Origin: Coriobacteriia bacterium
GTDB taxonomy: Bacteria > Actinomycetota > Coriobacteriia > WRKU01 > WQUG01
DNA: 12,393 nucleotides
NCBI GenBank assembly: GCA_009785705.1
Contig: WQVS01000036.1
Span: 1 to 12,393 of the forward strand
Reading direction: 5' to 3'
Shown here piece by piece: positions 6,804-12,393 of this stretch. Below the pieces are notes generated by a model. The model made no database searches and was not told the origin of the DNA. It saw nothing but the letters and a program-made list of their open reading frames with translations. Both the position numbers and the translations under genes were made by a program. Numbering within the stretch: position 1 is the first letter of the stretch; each line of letters opens with the position of its first letter.

Positions 6804-6953
6804 GTAGTACAAAGGCTTGTTTGGTTTTAGCTCGTAGCTCTAGCCATCTCACTGACTTATTGAATTCTCACTAGCTTTAATCAGTTAACTCACACCAAGG
6901 CTATTGTTACCTCACCGAGCTCTATACCATACAAGTCTTTGTAGTGCTTAGAC
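6798..6953. repeat. Imperfect 27-bp inverted repeat flanking 102 bp
   Basis: The arm at 6798-6824 matches the reverse complement of 6927-6953 at 22 of 27 positions. The core TACAAAG.CTTGT.TGG is best conserved (15 of 17), and an AGCTC block continues inward with a two-base offset. Each core is itself an ACAA-N4-TTGT dyad (6809-6820 and 6931-6942). The whole is 156 bp. No target-site duplication is seen. The right arm carries the presumed -35 of the giant gene. It may be a MITE-like element, a pair of operators, or two diverged, opposed remnants of one transposase gene. Confidence 0.6.
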
Positions 6954-6982
6954 ATACTTAAGTAGAACTGGACTATAACAAA
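6890..6982 (-). pseudogene. Possible decayed transposase fragment (IS256/Mutator-like)
   Basis: The minus strand reads ...FYLSMSKHYKDLYGIELGE and VTIALV before a stop at 6890-6892. KDLYGIELGEVTIA recalls the helix-turn-helix stretch of IS256/Mutator transposases (typically a YGI/V-E/D-V/L-S...TIS pattern preceded by Y-x-x-GMS). Only about 30 residues fit; the upstream conserved part is shortened and downstream frames are full of stops. The assignment rests on motif resemblance only and could be chance. It overlaps the giant gene's promoter on the other strand. Confidence 0.3.
6949..6979 (+). promoter_or_regulatory. Candidate promoter of the giant surface-protein gene
   Basis: TAGACA (6949-6954) and TATAAC (6974-6979) are separated by 19 bp, slightly long. 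Transcription would start near 6986, leaving a 35-nt leader with GAGGA at 7008-7012. The -35 overlaps the right arm of the inverted repeat ending at 6953, and an ACAA-N4-TTGT dyad (6931-6942) sits just upstream, an activator or repressor position. Confidence 0.45.
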
Positions 6983-7020
6983 GTTAATAGAAGCCAAAAA
7001 GAAACATGAGGATCTACACA

Positions 7021-10000
7021 ATGAAGGAAAGACTAAACAGCATGTTAAAGAACAAAAGAACAGTAACAGCATCAACAAAGTTCAAGGTCACAGCAGCTTT
7101 CGTGGCATTGTTCTTGTTGACTTTGCCCTTGCTCACTGTGGCAAGTTCTGAGACTGAACTTGATGCAGGTCTTACTCAGGCTGCTCAGCAAGTTCAGCAA
7201 CCAGAATATGCCCAGAGCATTAACCAAGAAGGGTTGCTTGAAGATGCTCCTGCTGCACCTGTAGATGAATCTGCAATTGAAGATGCTCCTGCTGCATCAG
7301 CAGTAGATGTAGACGATGATGCAGTTGAGCTTTTAGGGCCGCCGCATGCTGCAGAGCTGATTGGTGAAATTGCACCAAGCCCCTTTAGCGGACTTGTTCC
7401 TGATGGCAGCTTTTTTGTTCCCCGTGTTAAAGATTGGGACAATATCGAATTCCTCAATCCCAGTTTTGAAGAACCCTTCGTTCATGTTATGCCCCCTCTG
7501 TCACCGGGTGGTGGGCGCTCAAGCTCACCCATGTCCCATGACCGTCCAGGTACTCGCCCCATTATAGCTACCTACGGTGGCACTGATACGGTTAGTACAG
7601 GAACGGGAGCCCTTAGATATAACGGCATGTTTGCCGATCCAAAAAATGGTGCGAGAAATAGTCGCTGGCAAACTATGAGGCAAGAAGTCGTTCCTGGTTG
7701 GAACACCATTGCAGTTGCTCCAGCGCAGCGTACTTTGCCTCAAGCTGACTATATTGACTTTGTTTGGGAAGGTCTTACCCCCATCGGTCCAAGCTTTACA
7801 CCCCATAGTGGTTTACAGGCTGCAGAACTTAGTGGCTCTGTCCCAAGTATCCTCTATCAAGACGCAAACACAACCCCTGGCATGACCGTTTACTACGAGT
7901 TTTTCCATCGCGGACGCTCTGGTGTAGGTCCTGCTCAACAAGACCGTCTAGATTTCTTCCTGTATGACCCAACCGACCCAGCAATTGCTGCGGTAAATGA
8001 TGGTTTCCCTGTGCATGTCTCAGGACCCATTGGCACTAACCCTGTTTTCGATCCTCCTGCCCAAGACTTTAGCGAGCAAGACAGAACAGCTTGGGCACGT
8101 GTTGCAGGTGTCTTTACCATACCTGCAGGTCAAGACATAACACGCTTTGCTTTTCAGGGAACACGCGCACATGGTGGAACCCTTGTTATGGGGAACTTGC
8201 TTGATGACATCAGGCTTATGACGCCATCATTTTTAGAAGTAGAGAAAACATCGCTCAATACGCCTAGCAATCAGGTGCAACCTGGCCAGCGTGTTACCTA
8301 CTCTATTGTTATTAGAAACATCGGTGAAGCTGATGCTAGCCAAACAGTACTGACAGATGTATTGCATTCTAATTTGAGCTTTGTTCCTGGATCAGTCACG
8401 ATTAATGGTCAGTCTGCAGCAGGATTCTATAACTTTAATGCAGGTACTAGGACGCTAACAGTAAATGTGGGTGAAGATTCTCGCGTAGGTCCTGATACGA
8501 CCACTTCGGGCATTATCGAAGGTTCGCGTGTTGTTGCAGGTCAAACAGTTTATGACTATGTGACTGTCACCTTCCAGGCAGACGTAAATACAGACACGAC
8601 CGCTGGCACAGTAATCCAAAACCAAGCACACGTCAGCTTTGATGACTATCTATTCGAGCAATACACAGACGGTGGCTATGAAAACGTATCACCCGTACAC
8701 AGTCTAGAAGTACGCCAACGCTCTATCAGAGGAACTGTCTGGTTAGATGCAAATCAAAACGGACTATTGGATGCAGGTGAAGAAAGACTTGCGGGCATTA
8801 CCGTGAGTCTAGAAACTACACCAGGTACTCCAGCACTAGATATTGCTGGAAATCCTATGGCTCCCGTTACAACTGATGCTAATGGTGTCTTTACCTTTGT
8901 AGGTATGCCTGCAGGAAACTTTAGAATAGTGGCTCAACTACCTGCAGAGCATCGCGTAGTGCCCGTTCAAATGCCAGGAGGCAATCAGGCAAATCAAAGT
9001 GGAACTACAGCAGTTATTGGTTCTGTTGCTCCATCAGCTCCCTGGACGACCATGCCTTCTGAAGGCACAGCTAACCGTATAGGAATAGTACCTATTCCTC
9101 CAGCAGAATCTGCACTAACAAAAGTACTTCATACACCAGTAGATCAGCCTGCACCAAACCTTAACTTTACTTTTGAAGTGAGACCTTATGCGTTTCTCGA
9201 TTCTTATGGAACACCGGATCCCACAAATCTTTGGAGGCTTCCAAGGATTGGAGATCAAGCACCACCACCTGCTGCTGCAGGTGTAGGTCACAGAACTTTT
9301 AACATTAATGCAGACAATGCTGATGTTACAGTAACAGGTTCTACGAGAACCCTTCGCCTGGACATAGATCTTCTTGGTGGCATTGACTTAAGAAGTGCCG
9401 ACATCATTCCAGGTATATACATATGGCATATCAGTGAAGTAGAAGATTCCTCTGGAGTAAATGCACTTGCTGGTCGCTCTTCAGTTAACTACTCTCCAGC
9501 AGTCTATGAACTCAGAATTGTGATAACGGGTACCTTCCCTAACCAGATACTTGAAGTAACTTCATCAGCCATAGTATTAGACACGGGTGGTGACTTTGGA
9601 GCTCCCTTGTTTTCATGGGGACTAAATACTACAGGGCAGCTTGGTACTGGTGCTTCTGGCGGCACACATGATGCGCCAAGACCAAGGCAATATGTAAACG
9701 TACCAGGTGGAAGTCCAGTACAGCAACTACGTGAAAACTGGGTAGAAGTAGCAACTGCAGCAGGCGGGTCTATGGCTATTAACAGCGACGGACACCTCTA
9801 TGTGTGGGGGGCGCCTAGAAACTCTGATCGAATGGGTAGACCAGACTCTGCAGATTCAGCAAATATTACCAGACCAGAGAGACTCTTTATGCCAGCTCCA
9901 GCGCCAGGAGAACCGACAGAGCTTGAGAAAATAGCTGCTGGTGGTGAAGCTCATAGATGGGTAGCGGTAGATGCTTCGGGTGCAGCTGATGGAGGACGCA

Positions 10001-12393
10001 TGTTTGCCATCAACGACCAAGGTGAAGTGTGGGCTTGGGGAGCTAATGGCAGAGGCCAACTGGGTAGAGGCGTACCTGGTACGGCAAATACATCCGATAC
10101 ACGCTCTCCTGTAAGGGTAGCAACACACCTGCCTTCAAATTGGGTAGATGTCTCAACAGTTTCAATAACTACAGGGTCTAGACACTTTACCTTCCTTATC
10201 AACGAAAATGGACATATCTATTCAGCTGGTGATAACAGTGATTCGAATCTAGGTCGAACAGCTTCAAATGCTGCTGGAGGCGCTGCGGCTAGAAGCACCT
10301 TTACTCGCATTAATGCAAGTGCTGGTAGTGCAGCACTTAATGCCCCAGCAGGTGTAACTCAGTGGCATACTATGCGCGCGGGTGCAAATTCGGTTGCGGT
10401 TTCTATTTGTAGGTGCTGCAGATCTCTCTATTCTTGGGGTCTTAACAATGAGTCGAATACGGTAACAGCAAGTGGTACTGGTGCGAGAGCAGGAGGAACT
10501 ACTGACATACCCACTCCTGTAGATGTAAGTGGAATTGCAGGTGGCACTAACCTAAGATGGGCAGATGTAATTTGCCAGATAGAAAACCGTACCTGGGTAG
10601 CACTTACTGAATGCGGAAGACTCTTTTCTTGGAGAGGTGGCACAACTTCAACAGCAGGCGTTGGACTTGGCCGTACAGGTGGTGGCGGCGCTGGAAGCGC
10701 TACTGACAACAGAAGACCTAGGGAAGTGGGTGCTGGACGTACCTGGATTGGTCTTGGTGGCGGAAACCAGCACAGCTTTGCCATGACTGCTGACGGAATA
10801 CTGTTTGGTTGGGGTAATGGTGCAGATGGGCGCCTTGGTACGGGAGATAACCCTCTTATACCAGCTAACCAGTCTCAAGCAACTCCAGTCCAAATCTTGC
10901 AGACAACAGGTCTACAAGCCTTTTCACAAACTGGTTCAGGGAATCACTCTATGGCACTAGTAAGAACTGATCCTATGACCTTTACTAATGTCTATAACAG
11001 AGTTACTCCAGATCCAGTAACTGCACGTGCAGACCTTACAAAGGCTTTGCAAAAGCCAGCAGATCTAACTACATCTAATCTTAGCTTTGACTTCAACATT
11101 GAAAGATATAGCTTCAATGGAGAGACTTCTCGTGCAGCAGAAATCCCACAATTGGGTACTTCTGTAGTGAGTGGTGTTGGTAGAGTATCTATTGATATGA
11201 ATCACTCATCTACTACTGTAGAGACTTCAGGTGCAGTATCTACTTTGCTGCGCAGCATAGATATACTTGATGGTGTTGAGTTTACAGATCCTGGTGTCTT
11301 TGTTTGGCGCATAACAGAAGTAGCTAACTCATCAGGAGTTTCAGCTCCTTCAACAGTTATCTACTCTCAAGCAGAATACAAACTCACAGTTACAGTTACA
11401 GAAGTAGCTCGCACACTCTTCATTACAACAGTTATAGAAGAAGTTACACCAGATAACGGATTTGAGCTAAGCTCTGCTGCTCAAAGAGATTCTTTCCCTC
11501 TCTATTCATGGGGAGCTGATACTAGTGGCCGACTAGCACGTACAGTAACTGCAGAAAGTCCAAGTGATCTTCCTGCAAGAGCAACTCACTCAGAAAATTG
11601 GGTATATGTAGCAGGATCAGCAACAGCAGCCTATGCTATTAACACTAATGGTGAGCTCTTTTCTTGGGGAGCACCTTGGAGTGAATATCAAATGGGACAA
11701 GGCGGAGTAAATCTAGGTATTCCTCCAAATACTCCTGCACAAGTAGGAGAAGCAGATAACTGGATGCAAGTATCTGCAAGGGTTGGTCAAGCTTCTGCAA
11801 TAAATGAAAATGGAGAGCTCTTTAGATGGGGACAAGGTGGATTTAACGTCCCAACTCCAGTAGAAGTAGGAACTACCTTTGCATCTGTTTCTCAAGGAAA
11901 CACAAGGCTACTTGCAATATGTAGTGACGGATATCTCTTTAGGTCTACTACAGCAGCAGCTACTGATATCACCTTAGAACAAGTCGGTACAAGAAATGAT
12001 TGGTCTGTTATATCTGCTAGATCAGATAGTGCCTTTCCTTTCTTTCCTACTTGGCAAGGTGTTACTGAGTCAGGACAACTTTGGGACATCCCCTTAACAG
12101 GAACAGAAACACAAGTAGGAACAGCTACAAATTGGGTAGATGTTAGAACTACAAACTCGTCCTCTGCAGCAATAACTACTGCAGGACACCTCTATACTTG
12201 GGGAGTAGCAGCAGAACTAGGAAGACCTAATGATGGTACCGGTGGTCCAGGTAGAGTAGGAACAGATAACAATTGGGTTAGTGTACATGGCGGAAACAAC
12301 TACTTCTTAGCCTTTAACGCTCTTGGAGAACTGTGGGCTTGGGGTAGCAATTTTTCAGGTCAGCTAGGTCTTGGAGACGACACTCATAGAGAC
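7021..12393 (+). CDS. Giant exported protein with RCC1 propellers nested in pilin domains, 3' truncated
   Basis: 1791 codons without a stop; it runs past the window. GAGGA (7008-7012) lies eight bases before the ATG; the in-frame ATG at 7006 overlaps that site and is rejected. Order: long basic N-region and signal peptide (hydrophobic 23-41, cut near VASS); acidic low-complexity stretch with EDAPAA repeats (50-115); beta-sandwich ectodomain (about 180-404) with AAELSG (268-272), LYQD, HRGRSG (296-301) and GNLLDDI (391-397); DUF11-like domain (405-545); SdrD B-like domain (568-680, RGTVWLDANQNGLLDAGEE). Then pilin-type unit 1: K701, E806, an RCC1 propeller of seven repeats (863-1318), closing strand TFTNVY with N1323. 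Unit 2: K1341, E1433, RCC1 motifs from 1494 to the end. Wall anchoring is expected at the unseen C-terminus but not shown. Likely a large adhesin or pilus-tip protein; its ligand is unknown. A Cys cluster (C1130, C1132, C1133) is odd for a secreted Gram-positive protein. Confidence 0.9.
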   Translation, partial: MKERLNSMLKNKRTVTASTKFKVTAAFVALFLLTLPLLTVASSETELDAGLTQAAQQVQQPEYAQSINQEGLLEDAPAAPVDESAIEDAPAASAVDVDDDAVELLGPPHAAELIGEIAPSPFSGLVPDGSFFVPRVKDWDNIEFLNPSFEEPFVHVMPPLSPGGGRSSSPMSHDRPGTRPIIATYGGTDTVSTGTGALRYNGMFADPKNGARNSRWQTMRQEVVPGWNTIAVAPAQRTLPQADYIDFVWEGLTPIGPSFTPHSGLQAAELSGSVPSILYQDANTTPGMTVYYEFFHRGRSGVGPAQQDRLDFFLYDPTDPAIAAVNDGFPVHVSGPIGTNPVFDPPAQDFSEQDRTAWARVAGVFTIPAGQDITRFAFQGTRAHGGTLVMGNLLDDIRLMTPSFLEVEKTSLNTPSNQVQPGQRVTYSIVIRNIGEADASQTVLTDVLHSNLSFVPGSVTINGQSAAGFYNFNAGTRTLTVNVGEDSRVGPDTTTSGIIEGSRVVAGQTVYDYVTVTFQADVNTDTTAGTVIQNQAHVSFDDYLFEQYTDGGYENVSPVHSLEVRQRSIRGTVWLDANQNGLLDAGEERLAGITVSLETTPGTPALDIAGNPMAPVTTDANGVFTFVGMPAGNFRIVAQLPAEHRVVPVQMPGGNQANQSGTTAVIGSVAPSAPWTTMPSEGTANRIGIVPIPPAESALTKVLHTPVDQPAPNLNFTFEVRPYAFLDSYGTPDPTNLWRLPRIGDQAPPPAAAGVGHRTFNINADNADVTVTGSTRTLRLDIDLLGGIDLRSADIIPGIYIWHISEVEDSSGVNALAGRSSVNYSPAVYELRIVITGTFPNQILEVTSSAIVLDTGGDFGAPLFSWGLNTTGQLGTGASGGTHDAPRPRQYVNVPGGSPVQQLRENWVEVATAAGGSMAINSDGHLYVWGAPRNSDRMGRPDSADSANITRPERLFMPAPAPGEPTELEKIAAGGEAHRWVAVDASGAADGGRMFAINDQGEVWAWGANGRGQLGRGVPGTANTSDTRSPVRVATHLPSNWVDVSTVSITTGSRHFTFLINENGHIYSAGDNSDSNLGRTASNAAGGAAARSTFTRINASAGSAALNAPAGVTQWHTMRAGANSVAVSICRCCRSLYSWGLNNESNTVTASGTGARAGGTTDIPTPVDVSGIAGGTNLRWADVICQIENRTWVALTECGRLFSWRGGTTSTAGVGLGRTGGGGAGSATDNRRPREVGAGRTWIGLGGGNQHSFAMTADGILFGWGNGADGRLGTGDNPLIPANQSQATPVQILQTTGLQAFSQTGSGNHSMALVRTDPMTFTNVYNRVTPDPVTARADLTKALQKPADLTTSNLSFDFNIERYSFNGETSRAAEIPQLGTSVVSGVGRVSIDMNHSSTTVETSGAVSTLLRSIDILDGVEFTDPGVFVWRITEVANSSGVSAPSTVIYSQAEYKLTVTVTEVARTLFITTVIEEVTPDNGFELSSAAQRDSFPLYSWGADTSGRLARTVTAESPSDLPARATHSENWVYVAGSATAAYAINTNGELFSWGAPWSEYQMGQGGVNLGIPPNTPAQVGEADNWMQVSARVGQASAINENGELFRWGQGGFNVPTPVEVGTTFASVSQGNTRLLAICSDGYLFRSTTAAATDITLEQVGTRNDWSVISARSDSAFPFFPTWQGVTESGQLWDIPLTGTETQVGTATNWVDVRTTNSSSAAITTAGHLYTWGVAAELGRPNDGTGGPGRVGTDNNWVSVHGGNNYFLAFNALGELWAWGSNFSGQLGLGDDTHRD
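7240..7296 (+). repeat. Exact 18-bp direct repeat in the acidic N-terminal region
   Basis: The same 18 bp occurs at 7240-7257 and 7279-7296, 39 bp (13 codons) apart, each encoding EDAPAA. It adds or removes whole codons if it recombines, so length changes would keep the frame. Confidence 0.8.
9607..10974 (+). repeat. First RCC1-like propeller: seven repeats
   Basis: Seven [LVI]-[YFW]-x-[WA]-G-type motifs start at residues 863 (LFSWGLNTTGQLGTG), 926 (LYVWG), 1003 (VWAWGANGRGQLGRG), 1066 (IYSAGDN), 1136 (LYSWGLN), 1201 (LFSWRGG) and 1261 (LFGWGNGADGRLGTG), spaced 60-77 residues. Most are preceded by an AI/AL...G strand typical of RCC1 blades. Seven is the blade number of the RCC1 propeller, so the block is probably one complete ring. 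It separates E806 from N1323 of the surrounding pilin-type domain. Confidence 0.85.
11500..12393 (+). repeat. Second RCC1-like propeller, cut by the window end
   Basis: Motif starts at residues 1494 (LYSWGADTSGRLA), 1546 (LFSWGAP), 1600 (LFRWGQG), 1639 (LFRST), 1687 (LWDIP), 1724 (LYTWGVAAELG) and 1771 (LWAWGSNFSGQLGLGDD). That is again seven, with shorter spacing (37-54 residues) than the first ring. Motifs at 1639 and 1687 are degenerate. The seventh blade is incomplete at the window end. Confidence 0.75.

Larger units (their letters stand above)
6271..7020. other. Gene-poor 750-bp region between two surface-protein genes
   Basis: No convincing protein gene spans this stretch on either strand. 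It holds a weak small ORF with a ribosome binding site (6549), a 14-bp stem-loop (6562-6597), an imperfect 27-bp inverted repeat (6798-6953), a possible transposase remnant on the minus strand (6890-6982) and the promoter of the giant gene (6949-6979). Stop codons are frequent in all frames. A graveyard of decayed mobile DNA serving as a long upstream region is my inference. Nothing is recognised in 6271-6480. Confidence 0.6.

Noticed and set aside
6271..7020. tRNA or other standard RNA gene in the long intergenic region
   Set aside because: I saw no T-loop GGTTCGAATC-like box, no cloverleaf and no recognisable riboswitch core.
10428..10893. Minus-strand Pro/Ala/Ser-rich ORFs opposite the RCC1 region
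   Set aside because: Low-complexity shadows created by Gly/Ala/Thr-rich codons on the plus strand.
9607..12393. RCC1 repeats read as a DNA tandem repeat or CRISPR-like array
   Set aside because: The similarity is at protein level with variable spacing (37-77 residues) and diverged DNA; there are no identical repeats with unique spacers.

Overview
The window is a five-gene, all plus-strand stretch from a Gram-positive bacterium with mid-40s %GC (estimated by eye). Four of its five clear genes concern the cell surface: two LPXTG-like anchored, pilin-type proteins, a class B sortase, and a giant exported protein that runs off the right edge. The fifth is polA (DNA polymerase I). GAGG-type ribosome binding sites, class B sortase plus Spy0128/FctA-type pilin domains, and one possibly leaderless gene would fit an anaerobic actinobacterium such as a Coriobacteriia member. 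Anaerobic Firmicutes also carry such loci, so the lineage is inference.

Layout. 2-943: C-terminal part of a pilin-like wall-anchored protein. 944-1072: terminator-like hairpin and an extended -10 box next to the sortase start. 1073-1813: class B sortase. 2041-4800: polA, with its own short intergenic gap and likely no proofreading. 4847-4953: a good sigma-70 promoter and a 5'UTR hairpin. 4954-6201: a complete two-domain pilin/surface protein with signal peptide and C-terminal anchor, closed by a strong terminator at 6241-6270. 6271-7020: 750 bp without a convincing gene; it holds a 14-bp stem-loop, a 27-bp imperfect inverted repeat, a possible decayed transposase fragment and the promoter of the next gene. 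7021-12393: 1791 codons of a single uninterrupted reading frame, still open at the window end.

The most unusual item is the giant protein. After a signal peptide it has a beta-sandwich domain, a DUF11-like domain and an SdrD B-like domain. It then has two units, each a pilin isopeptide-type domain into which a seven-repeat RCC1-like propeller appears to be inserted just before the closing strand. In the first unit the Lys (K701) and Glu (E806) of the presumed isopeptide triad lie before the propeller. The Asn (N1323, in a TFTNVY strand) lies about 450 residues later, after it. The second unit repeats the pattern (K1341, E1433, then seven RCC1 motifs), and the closing strand should lie just beyond the window. 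If real, an intramolecular isopeptide bond would staple shut the two ends of a beta-propeller.

Working model (inference): the sortase attaches the GPKTG and TPTG proteins, and probably the giant protein, to the wall or to a pilus. polA sits in the middle with no evident functional link.
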